The notes under the pieces are model-generated. The model saw only the letters and a list, made by a program, of their open reading frames with translations. It made no database searches and was not told where the DNA came from. From the NCBI GenBank assembly GCA_021808425.1, contig JAKBBS010000096.1:1-12554 (forward strand): a stretch of DNA of 12,554 bases, given 5' to 3'. Position numbers and translations under genes: made by a program. Positions 6,524-12,554 of the stretch are shown here, piece by piece. Position 1 is the first letter of the stretch; every line of letters begins with the position of its first letter. Source of the stretch: Actinomycetes bacterium. GTDB lineage: Bacteria; Actinomycetota; Acidimicrobiia; Acidimicrobiales; Palsa-688.

Positions 6524-7686
6524 CCGGGTCTCCCGGTGGTTTCCGCTTTCGCGAACAGTTCAGCTACCTGTGAAGCAGCCACTTGGGGTGTGTGAAGTTC
6601 CGACACGAAATTGAACGCATTCGACGAGATTTCCTCGGCCAGCCCAGGGTCATCCAGAACGTTGGCCGCAAGCCGACCGAGTTCCGCAGGGTCGCTGCCG
6701 ATCAAAACGTGCTCGCCGTGTCGAACGTCAAGACCGGCGGCCCCTGCCTCTGTCGTCACCACAGGAACGCCGGCAGCGAACGCCTCGAGCAGCTTGATCC
6801 TCGTTCCTCCTGCGACGGCGATCGGTGCCACCACCACGCCAGCTCGCCGGTAGGGAATTCCGACGTCCTCCACGAAGCCTGTGAGGGTAACCCCTTCGTA
6901 TTCTTTCAGGGCCCCGAGGGGCCCGGCGGGGTTATATGCTCCCACAACGGTAGCGGACACCTGCCGTGCGGTCCTTCGACGCAGAGCCGGGAGGACCTCG
7001 AAGACGAGCCGGACGACGGCATCCACGTTCGGCTCGTAGGTGAGGTTTCCCACGAAGAGGACCGTCGGTTGACCGCCACGATGGGGTGGTCGAAGTGCTG
7101 GTACGGCCACCGTGTTGGCGACAGTGATTACTTCGACTCCGTGACGACGTGAGATCGTCTCCGCTTCAGGCGTCGAAGCGGCGGAAAATGCTGACATACG
7201 CGGTGCTATGTGTTTGAACATCTCGTGGACGCGCAGCGCGCCGTCGGCGTCTCCGGAACTTCTGAGGAAGGCTTCGTCGTCGTCGTCCAAGTCCAGGGCG
7301 ACCCACTTCGATCCGATTGCGTCGCCGAGCGCGATCGCTACCGACGCAAGGTAGCTCCGGATGGCGAGCACGGGGGTGCCCGCAAGCGGGGACAGCAGGG
7401 CGGCCAGTACTGCCCCGGCTCTAGGAGCAACCTCGTAAACACTTTCGGATCTCGGAACGTCCATGACCCTGACGTCCAGCCCGGCGATCGTCCCGAGCGC
7501 GGGCATGCGGCCGGCGGTCGGAATTACGGAAACAGTCGTATCGAAAAACGAGGCGGCGGCCTGACAGATGCTCCCGACACGCATGGCGAGCCCGTTGCCG
7601 GTTGTTCGAGGTTCGATCGGAGCGACGATTATCAAAGGTCGGGACCGGTCGACTTCTGGCCGCTGCTCCGAATGAGTAACAGGCAC
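6517..7686 (-). CDS. GT4 family glycosyltransferase
   Basis: A 389-residue GT-B glycosyltransferase. The N-terminal Rossmann half opens at RPLIIVAPIEPRTTGNGLAMR (16-36). The C-terminal half begins PTVLFVGNLTYEPNVDAV (207-224) and contains VAPIAVAGGTRIKLLEAFAAG (286-306), the sugar-nucleotide binding region of GT4 enzymes in which E301 is the conserved glutamate while the first glutamate of E-x7-E is replaced, as is common in GTRxKxLEA-type members. It probably retains anomeric configuration and acts on a glycan or peptide acceptor in the cytoplasm. The start is GTG at 7686. The frame closes at an in-frame TAA about 80 bases upstream with no other usual start codon between, and no clear ribosome binding site precedes it. 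It is the first gene of the minus-strand block and shares the 135-base divergent region with furA. Confidence 0.9.
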   Translation of the reverse strand: MPVTHSEQRPEVDRSRPLIIVAPIEPRTTGNGLAMRVGSICQAAASFFDTTVSVIPTAGRMPALGTIAGLDVRVMDVPRSESVYEVAPRAGAVLAALLSPLAGTPVLAIRSYLASVAIALGDAIGSKWVALDLDDDDEAFLRSSGDADGALRVHEMFKHIAPRMSAFSAASTPEAETISRRHGVEVITVANTVAVPALRPPHRGGQPTVLFVGNLTYEPNVDAVVRLVFEVLPALRRRTARQVSATVVGAYNPAGPLGALKEYEGVTLTGFVEDVGIPYRRAGVVVAPIAVAGGTRIKLLEAFAAGVPVVTTEAGAAGLDVRHGEHVLIGSDPAELGRLAANVLDDPGLAEEISSNAFNFVSELHTPQVAASQVAELFAKAETTGRPGW

Positions 7687-7735
7687 AACCCGAACTTTAC
7701 CCGGGGGCTTGTCGGCGCCGCAGAGCCCGAGAGGC

Positions 7736-7764
7736 CGAACCTCGAACCTCGGACCTCTGAACCT
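7736..7764. repeat. Short imperfect tandem repeat (CGAACCT units)
   Basis: Four imperfect copies of a 7-8 base unit: CGAACCT, CGAACCT, GGACCT and TGAACCT, directly next to the Fur-type inverted repeat in the divergent promoter region. Spacing is close to constant but not helical-turn spaced. It may be an additional regulator site or a random microsatellite-like stretch. Confidence 0.35.
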
Positions 7765-7779
7765 TTATTGACTCAATAA
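7765..7779. promoter_or_regulatory. Perfect 7-1-7 inverted repeat, probable FurA operator
   Basis: TTATTGA-C-TCAATAA is a perfect palindrome with seven-base arms and a one-base centre, the layout of Fur-family operators. It lies 43 bases before the furA start and covers the -35 hexamer, so bound repressor would block RNA polymerase. Autoregulation of FurA through an AT-rich site over its own promoter is known for mycobacterial furA-katG. The assignment to this Fur protein is inference. Confidence 0.75.
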
Positions 7780-7797
7780 TACAACTCACTCTAGAAT
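7768..7797 (+). promoter_or_regulatory. furA-katG promoter (TTGACT / TAGAAT)
   Basis: The -35 TTGACT (7768-7773) and -10 TAGAAT (7792-7797) are separated by 18 bases, each with one mismatch from the housekeeping consensus. Transcription would begin near 7803, giving a short leader before GTG at 7822, with AGGAG at 7807-7811 as ribosome binding site. The -35 sits inside the palindromic operator. Confidence 0.7.
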
Positions 7798-7821
7798 AAG
7801 GCTTCGAGGAGATGCGAGTCG

Positions 7822-8247
7822 GTGAAGACACGGGATGAGTACATAGCGGTCCTGCGCTCGGCAGGCCTTCGGGTGACCGCTGCCAGGCTCGGCGTGCTCG
7901 AAGCGCTCGATCGACGCCCGCATTCCGACACCGAAACGATCATCGCAGAGGTGCGCGGGAGCGTCGGGTCGGTTTCGCCGCAGGCTGTCTACAACGTCCT
8001 CGCGGCTCTCTGTGCTTCGGGCATCGCAAGGCGGATCGAGCCCGCGGGCAGTCTTGCGCTCTACGAGCTTCGCGTTGCAGACAACCACCATCACGTCGTC
8101 TGCCGGCGCTGCGGCGCAGTCGGCGACGTCGATTGTGCTGTCGGCGAGCGGCCTTGCCTGACGCCCTCCGACGCTCAGGGCTACATCCTCGACGAAGCAG
8201 AAGTCACCTACTGGGGCATCTGCCCCGCCTGTCAGAGCAACACCTGA
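7822..8247 (+). CDS. furA: Fur-family repressor of catalase (FurA/CatR type)
   Basis: A 141-residue Fur-family regulator. An N-terminal winged helix (about 1-82) has [19 protein letters not shown] and the recognition helix near [12 protein letters not shown] (52-63). The C-terminal dimerisation and metal domain has HHH at 89-91, C94-x2-C97 and C134-x2-C137, which would form the structural zinc site, and histidines for the sensing metal. Actinobacterial FurA/CatR proteins repress katG and themselves and release DNA on peroxide oxidation. The tight linkage to katG (47 bases) and the operator over its own promoter support that role here. The start is GTG at 7822; the N-terminus then aligns with known FurA proteins, and an ATG at 7812 is out of frame (its reading frame ends after eight codons). 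Confidence 0.92.
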   Translation: MKTRDEYIAVLRSAGLRVTAARLGVLEALDRRPHSDTETIIAEVRGSVGSVSPQAVYNVLAALCASGIARRIEPAGSLALYELRVADNHHHVVCRRCGAVGDVDCAVGERPCLTPSDAQGYILDEAEVTYWGICPACQSNT

Positions 8248-8294
8248 AGAAAGTAATCGGCCCGACCGAACGACCATGCGAAAGGAACTATGAC

Positions 8295-10472
8295 ATGCCG
8301 GATGCCAGCAACGAAACAAAATGTCCCGTGCTTCACACCTCGACCGGTAGCCGCCCGAACAGCCAGTGGTGGCCCGAGCAGGTCGACCTCGACCGCCTGC
8401 ATCGCAACTCCCCGAAGGCGAACCCGATGGGCGAAGGCTTCGCCTACGCCGCCGAGTTCTCCACTCTCGACCTAGACGAGGTCATGCGCGACATCGTCGA
8501 GGTGATGACCGACTCGCAGGAGTGGTGGCCGGCGGACTTCGGCCACTACGGACCACTTTTTATCCGGATGGCCTGGCACAGCGCTGGAACCTACCGGGTA
8601 GCCGACGGCCGAGGAGGCGGAGGAAGGGGCTACCAGCGCTTCGCCCCGCTCAACAGCTGGCCTGACAACGCCAACCTCGACAAGGCCCGGCGCCTCCTCT
8701 GGCCCGTGAAGGCCAAGTACGGGCGCAGGCTCTCCTGGGGGGACCTGATCATCCTCGCCGGCAACTGTGCCCTCGAGTCGATGGGCTTCGAAACGTTCGG
8801 GTTCGGCGGAGGGCGGGCGGACGTCTGGGAAGCAGACGAGGACACATACTGGGGCCCGGAGCAAACGTGGCTCGGCGACGAACGCTACAGCGGGGAGCGG
8901 CAGCTCGAGAACCCGCTCGGGGCGGTGCAGATGGGCCTGATATACGTCAACCCGGAGGGACCCAACGGAACTCCGGATCCGCTGGCAGCGGCCGTTGATA
9001 TCCGTGAAACGTTTGCGAGGATGGCGATGGACGACACGGAAACCGTCGCCCTCATCGCAGGAGGCCATACCTTCGGCAAGTTCCACGGGGCAGTGCCAGC
9101 CGACTACATAGGGCGCGAGCCGGAGGGCGCACCCTTGGAACAACAGGGGCTCGGCTGGAAGAACACCTACGGCACCGGCAGCGGTGTTGACACCTACACC
9201 AGTGGCCTCGAAGGCACCTGGACGGTCAACCCGATTCGCTGGGACAACGGGTTCTTCGACAACCTGTTCCGCTACGAATGGGAGCTGACGACGAGTCCCG
9301 CCGGGGCTAAGCAGTGGACACCGAAGGATCCCGGCGCGCAGGGAACGGTCCCCGATGCGCACGACCCGACCAAACGCCACGCGCCTACTATGCTGACAAC
9401 AGATCTCGCCTTGAAGGTCGATCCGCGCTACAGGGTGATATCGGAGCGCTTTCATGCCCATCCCGACGAGTTCGCCGAGGCGTTTGCGAAAGCCTGGTTC
9501 AAGCTCACTCATCGCGACATGGGCCCGCGATCACGCTACCTCGGGCCGCTCGTGCCAACCGAGCCGCAGATTTGGCAGGATCCTCTGCCCGAAGTCGACC
9601 ACGAGCTGATTTCTGACGCGGACGCGCAAGCGTTAGGAGCGCAGATCATCGCCTCGGGACTTTCACCTGAAGCGCTGATAGCTGCGGCGTGGGCGTCGGC
9701 GTCGACGTTTAGGGCCACCGACATGCGCGGCGGCGCGAACGGGGCACGGGTGAGGCTCGAACCGCAGAGGGACTGGGAGGTCAACAACCCGTCTGAGCTC
9801 GCAGGCACCCTCGGTGGCCTGGAGTCGATCCGCAGCGAGTTCAACGCATCACGGAGCGACGGCGTACGTGTCTCACTTGCGGACCTCATAGTCCTCGGGG
9901 GCTGCGTGGCGATCGAACAGGCCGCGGCAGGGGGCGGGCAGCCGGTCAAGGTACCTTTTACCCCTGGAAGGACCGATGCGACCGCCGAGATGACCGACGT
10001 GGACTCGTTCGCTTTCCTGGAGCCTCGCGCGGACGGCTTTCGGAACTACTTGAGGGCCGACGAGAAGGTCCCTGCGGAGCACCTTCTCGTCGAGCGAGCG
10101 GACCTGCTCGGCCTGACCGCGCCTGAAATGACCGTGCTGGTCGGGGCGATGCGCTGCCTCGGAGTCAACTTCGGGGGAACCCGCCACGGGGTGTTCACCG
10201 ACAGGCCTGGAGCGTTGAGCAACGACTTCTTCGTGAACTTGCTCGACATGGATACCGAGTGGTCTGTGTCGCCCGACGAGGAGCACGTCTTCGTAGGCCG
10301 TAAGCGAGCCACGGGCGATCGGCGCTGGACCGCCACGGCTGTCGACCTCGTCTTCGGGTCGAACTCGCAGCTTCGGGCCATTTCCGAGGTGTACGCTTCG
10401 CACGACGGGGCTGCGAAATTCGTCGCGGACTTCGTCGCAGCGTGGGTGAAGGTGATGACGGCCGGCCGTTAA
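8295..10472 (+). CDS. katG: Catalase-peroxidase KatG
   Basis: A 725-residue bifunctional haem enzyme that removes hydrogen peroxide by catalase and peroxidase reactions. The N-terminal domain carries the distal haem pocket R91, W94, H95 ([12 protein letters not shown]), the Trp-Tyr-Met crosslink partners Y217 ([11 protein letters not shown]) and M243 (RMAMDD), and proximal H258 (AGGHTFGK). The spacing H258-Y217-M243 equals that of H270-Y229-M255 in Mycobacterium tuberculosis KatG. The serine of the TSGLE segment corresponds to M. tuberculosis S315. A complete C-terminal pseudo-domain follows ([32 protein letters not shown]). The usual length is 720-740. The ATG at 8295 has AAGGA eight bases upstream; the frame is open further upstream, but that extension overlaps furA and is not KatG-like. 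It is probably cotranscribed with furA and derepressed by peroxide. Confidence 0.97.
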   Translation: MPDASNETKCPVLHTSTGSRPNSQWWPEQVDLDRLHRNSPKANPMGEGFAYAAEFSTLDLDEVMRDIVEVMTDSQEWWPADFGHYGPLFIRMAWHSAGTYRVADGRGGGGRGYQRFAPLNSWPDNANLDKARRLLWPVKAKYGRRLSWGDLIILAGNCALESMGFETFGFGGGRADVWEADEDTYWGPEQTWLGDERYSGERQLENPLGAVQMGLIYVNPEGPNGTPDPLAAAVDIRETFARMAMDDTETVALIAGGHTFGKFHGAVPADYIGREPEGAPLEQQGLGWKNTYGTGSGVDTYTSGLEGTWTVNPIRWDNGFFDNLFRYEWELTTSPAGAKQWTPKDPGAQGTVPDAHDPTKRHAPTMLTTDLALKVDPRYRVISERFHAHPDEFAEAFAKAWFKLTHRDMGPRSRYLGPLVPTEPQIWQDPLPEVDHELISDADAQALGAQIIASGLSPEALIAAAWASASTFRATDMRGGANGARVRLEPQRDWEVNNPSELAGTLGGLESIRSEFNASRSDGVRVSLADLIVLGGCVAIEQAAAGGGQPVKVPFTPGRTDATAEMTDVDSFAFLEPRADGFRNYLRADEKVPAEHLLVERADLLGLTAPEMTVLVGAMRCLGVNFGGTRHGVFTDRPGALSNDFFVNLLDMDTEWSVSPDEEHVFVGRKRATGDRRWTATAVDLVFGSNSQLRAISEVYASHDGAAKFVADFVAAWVKVMTAGR

Positions 10473-10474
10473 AG

Positions 10475-10666
10475 GTGTCCACCGGCAGGCTGGCCGAGGT
10501 GGTTTCTCTTGTCGAGCGCCTGCGAGTTGGAAGGGACCGGGACCTACTTAGTGCCGTGGTAGACCACTTAGAAGACGAACGCGTTCTTGCGCATCGGAGG
10601 GTCCGTCGATCCCTCGAACAACTGCGCCGTGGGCAGGTCGAAGCTATGTCGGTCGAGGACCTCTGA
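10475..10666 (+). CDS. Small hypothetical protein directly behind katG
   Basis: A possible 63-residue protein starting at GTG two bases after the katG stop (an alternative in-frame GTG at 10442 would overlap katG). It is rich in Leu, Val, Arg, Asp and Glu, with amphipathic helices (RLAEVVSLVERL, RRVRRSLEQLRRGQVEAM), no Cys and no membrane segment. AAAGG just ahead of the GTG overlaps the katG stop and might allow reinitiation. I recognise no family; the compact, charged, all-helical composition resembles small antitoxin-like or regulatory proteins, but no toxin gene is adjacent. Third-position GC is lower than in katG, so this could be a chance ORF. Confidence 0.4.
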   Translation: MSTGRLAEVVSLVERLRVGRDRDLLSAVVDHLEDERVLAHRRVRRSLEQLRRGQVEAMSVEDL

Positions 10667-10952
10667 GCGGTTTTCGCCTGGCGCAGACCCCACACGCTCG
10701 CCGGGCCATCGCCGGGCTACGAGGAGCGGTGCGCGACTCCCTCAAACAAGCACTGCAAGCGCTGGAGCAATCCGGCTGCAAAGCAGCGGGCTACCGGCCC
10801 CGTACGAAGCCGCAATGTTGTGACGCCACCAGCACGCCGCCCTTGGCCACCGGGCTGGTCGACGAGCCGACCAACGCTTACCGGGCCCTCATCAGGAACA
10901 GGTGACGTCAGCGCCTGCTTCAAAGGGCTCGCGCCACCTAGCATCGGGGAAC
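10667..10952. other. Intergenic stretch without a convincing gene
   Basis: About 290 bases before the lactate dehydrogenase. One plus-strand frame (ending at TGA 10903-10905) reads a helix-like RDSLKQALQALEQSG segment after a GTG at 10729, but the ribosome binding site GAGGAG is only two bases from the start and the rest is low quality. CGCCGGGC is directly repeated near 10699-10718, and TGACGTCA at 10903-10910 is an 8-base palindrome. The promoter of the lactate dehydrogenase gene must lie here, but I could not identify it. Confidence 0.5.
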
Positions 10953-12185
10953 ATGGTCGAAAGACAGTTGCCGAGGCCAGCAGACATCTCAGACCTCGTG
11001 AAGTTCAAGAGGCCGCAATTCGACGCGACCAGGCGCAGGCTGGAAGCGGCGCTGACCATCGAGGACTTGCGGAAGCTCGCAAAGAAGCGGACGCCGCGAG
11101 CTCCTTTCGACTACGCCGACGGGGCAGCAGAAGAGGAGATCTCGCTGCAGCGGGCCCGCCAGGCTTTCCGTGACATCGAGCTCCATCCCCGGATACTGCG
11201 TGGGGCCCCCGACAAGGTCGACACGTCGTGTGAGATCTTCGGGGGCCCGTCCGCGTGGCCGTTCGCCATAGCTCCCATTGGATTCACGCGACTTATGCGA
11301 AGCGAGGGCGAAAGTGCCGGAGCCGGCGCGGCAGGCGCCGCGGGGATCCCGTTTAGCCTCTCGACGCTCGGCACGACTTCGATCGAGGACGTAAGGGCGG
11401 CGAACCCATCCGGGCGCAACTGGTTCCAGCTGTATGTCATGCGTAAACGCGAGATCTCCTACGAGCTGGTGGAGCGCGCAGCGGCCATCGGTTTCGACAC
11501 GCTGTTGTTCACGGTGGACACTCCCGTCGCCGGCGCGAGGCTACGCGACAAACGCAACGGCTTCTCGATCCCGCCGCAGCTGACGGCCGCGACATTGTTC
11601 GACACCGCACGAAAGCCGTCTTGGTGGTGGGACTTCCTCACCACCCCCAAGCTCGAGTTCGCATCGTTGCGCTCCACGGGCGGGACGGTCGGCGAGCTTC
11701 TCGACTCGGCGATGGACCCGACGATCAACGCGGAAGACCTCACGGTGATCCGCCAGATGTGGCCAGGCAAGCTCGTCGTAAAGGGCGTGCAGCGGGTCGA
11801 CGACGCCAGGAAACTCGCCGATCTTGGCGTGGACGGGATCGTCCTGTCCAACCACGGCGGACGCCAACTCGACCGGGCACCGATCCCCTTCCATCTCCTC
11901 CCGCAAGTCGTACGGGAGGTAGGCTCCGACGTCGACATTGCGATAGACACCGGCATCATGTCCGGCGCCGACATAGTCGCGTCGATCGCGATGGGTGCCA
12001 AGTTCACCCTCATCGGCCGGGCCTACCTCTACGGTTTGATGGCGGGCGGGCGCCCCGGGGCGGACCGCAGCATCGAGATCCTGAGCGGTCAGATCGTGCG
12101 CACGATGAAGCTCCTCGGAGCGACGTCAATCCGCGAACTCGAACCCTCGCACGTCACCCAGCTCCGCCGCCTCGGGAGGCAGTAG
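10953..12185 (+). CDS. lldD: FMN-dependent L-lactate dehydrogenase (LldD2 type)
   Basis: A 410-residue FMN-dependent alpha-hydroxy-acid dehydrogenase that oxidises L-lactate to pyruvate, passing electrons towards the respiratory chain. Key residues: Y54 in FDYADG, the [13 protein letters not shown] segment at 108-120, Y161 in WFQLY, D189 in TVDTP, K277 in LVVKG, and catalytic H301 with R304 in [12 protein letters not shown]; the FMN phosphate region follows in [11 protein letters not shown] and [13 protein letters not shown]. The protein closely follows M. tuberculosis LldD2 along its length as I recall it, including KFKRPQFD near the N-terminus and [10 protein letters not shown] at the end. 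ATG at 10953 matches that N-terminus; an in-frame GTG at 10902 would add 17 unlikely residues. No mycofactocin genes are adjacent, so the MftD role is not supported. The 3' end overlaps the convergent kinase gene. Confidence 0.93.
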   Translation: MVERQLPRPADISDLVKFKRPQFDATRRRLEAALTIEDLRKLAKKRTPRAPFDYADGAAEEEISLQRARQAFRDIELHPRILRGAPDKVDTSCEIFGGPSAWPFAIAPIGFTRLMRSEGESAGAGAAGAAGIPFSLSTLGTTSIEDVRAANPSGRNWFQLYVMRKREISYELVERAAAIGFDTLLFTVDTPVAGARLRDKRNGFSIPPQLTAATLFDTARKPSWWWDFLTTPKLEFASLRSTGGTVGELLDSAMDPTINAEDLTVIRQMWPGKLVVKGVQRVDDARKLADLGVDGIVLSNHGGRQLDRAPIPFHLLPQVVREVGSDVDIAIDTGIMSGADIVASIAMGAKFTLIGRAYLYGLMAGGRPGADRSIEILSGQIVRTMKLLGATSIRELEPSHVTQLRRLGRQ

Positions 12186-12554
12186 GCGACCTGCGCCCGC
12201 CGCAGTCAGCGTCACCACCACATGCGTGCCTACGCCCACGACGCTCGAGAGCTCCAGCGTCGCGCCCATCGCCTCGCTCAAACGGCGGGCGAGCACCAAA
12301 CCGAGTCCCGCACCGCCCTCGCGGCCTGCCTCGGCGCCCAGCCGATCGAACGGTACGAAAACTCTCGCCATGAGCTCCTCGGGGATCCCAGCGCCCTGGT
12401 CCACAACGTGGATCCGCCCGACTCCGTCATCTCCTTGCGTATATACGCGGATACGGGTGCCTGGCGCCGAGAAGCGAACAGCGTTGGAAAGCAGGTTGAT
12501 GATTACCTGTCGAAGCCGGCGCCGGTCAGCTCTGACGGAGAATGGCAGACATGC
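12126..12554 (-). CDS. Sensor histidine kinase, C-terminal ATPase part (5' end outside window)
   Basis: An open frame entering from the right edge and ending at TGA 12126-12128 (142 codons seen). It shows the histidine-kinase HATPase_c boxes in order: N box [16 protein letters not shown]1 box [10 protein letters not shown] box VFVPFDRL, G2 box [13 protein letters not shown], then [17 protein letters not shown]. The phospho-accepting His domain and any sensor region lie beyond the window, so the signal and partner regulator are unknown. The reading frame continues past the G2 region into a tail of about 35 residues, the last 20 of which are encoded opposite the end of lldD. Confidence 0.9.
   Translation of the reverse strand, partial: ACLPFSVRADRRRLRQVIINLLSNAVRFSAPGTRIRVYTQGDDGVGRIHVVDQGAGIPEELMARVFVPFDRLGAEAGREGGAGLGLVLARRLSEAMGATLELSSVVGVGTHVVVTLTAAGAGRLLPPEAAELGDVRGFEFAD

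Noticed and set aside
8133..8294. Longer KatG start inside furA
   Set aside because: The frame is open, but the extra 54 codons overlap furA in another frame, are Arg-rich and unlike KatG. ATG 8295 has a good ribosome binding site and gives the usual N-terminus.
8472..9512. Long minus-strand ORF (346 codons) opposite katG
   Set aside because: It is the GC-rich mirror frame of katG; its translation has no recognisable motif and katG is certain.
10729..10905. Small plus-strand ORF before lldD
   Set aside because: Ribosome binding site spacing is only two bases, the C-terminal half is low quality, and there is no recognisable family.
10953..12185. MftD of a mycofactocin cluster
   Set aside because: The protein family is related, but no mycofactocin precursor, radical SAM or chaperone gene is adjacent and the similarity is closest to LldD2.

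Overview
The window is GC-rich (most third codon positions are G or C, GTG and TTG starts are frequent) and fits a high-GC Actinomycetota chromosome. I favour an Acidimicrobiia-like lineage, because the leftmost protein carries tandem 43-residue G-G-Y-W-L-V / D-G-G-V-F-A-F-G repeats that I associate with that class. FurA-KatG and an LldD2-like lactate dehydrogenase also point to Actinomycetota. The species assignment is inference. LEFT TWO THIRDS (1..7686, all minus strand): a six-gene head-to-tail block, read from right to left. In transcription order it holds a GT4-type glycosyltransferase (7686-6517); a two-domain glycosyltransferase with an N-terminal DXD sugar-binding (GT32-like) domain and a C-terminal GT4-like domain (6523-4496); a small PqqD-like RiPP-recognition protein (4415-4107); a 106-residue twin-arginine signal protein whose exported part is a Cys-free, Asn-Gln-rich low-complexity tail (3992-3672); a SunS-like GT2 glycosyltransferase with a helical-repeat C-terminus (3561-2329); and a large secreted protein with a beta-helix region, a Thr/Pro linker and propeller-like repeats, which runs off the left edge (2338-1). 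The outer gene pairs overlap by 7 and 10 bases, suggesting translational coupling. My reading, which is inference, is that this is one system: a Tat-exported NQ-repeat peptide presented by a PqqD-type adaptor and glycosylated by up to three glycosyltransferases, with a surface repeat protein as partner. I do not recognise it as a described peptide class. MIDDLE (7687..10472): a divergent 135-base intergenic region holds a perfect 7-1-7 inverted repeat (a Fur-box layout) overlapping the -35 of a good promoter. It drives furA (Fur-family repressor, GTG start) and katG (catalase-peroxidase with all expected catalytic residues), a classic actinobacterial oxidative-stress pair. RIGHT END (10475..12554): a small unassigned ORF lies directly behind katG, followed by about 290 bases with no convincing gene. 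Next comes an LldD2-type FMN-dependent L-lactate dehydrogenase on the plus strand, then the 3' part of a sensor histidine kinase on the minus strand. The last two converge and overlap tail to tail by 60 bases. I saw no rRNA, tRNA, CRISPR array, transposase or convincing intrinsic terminator.
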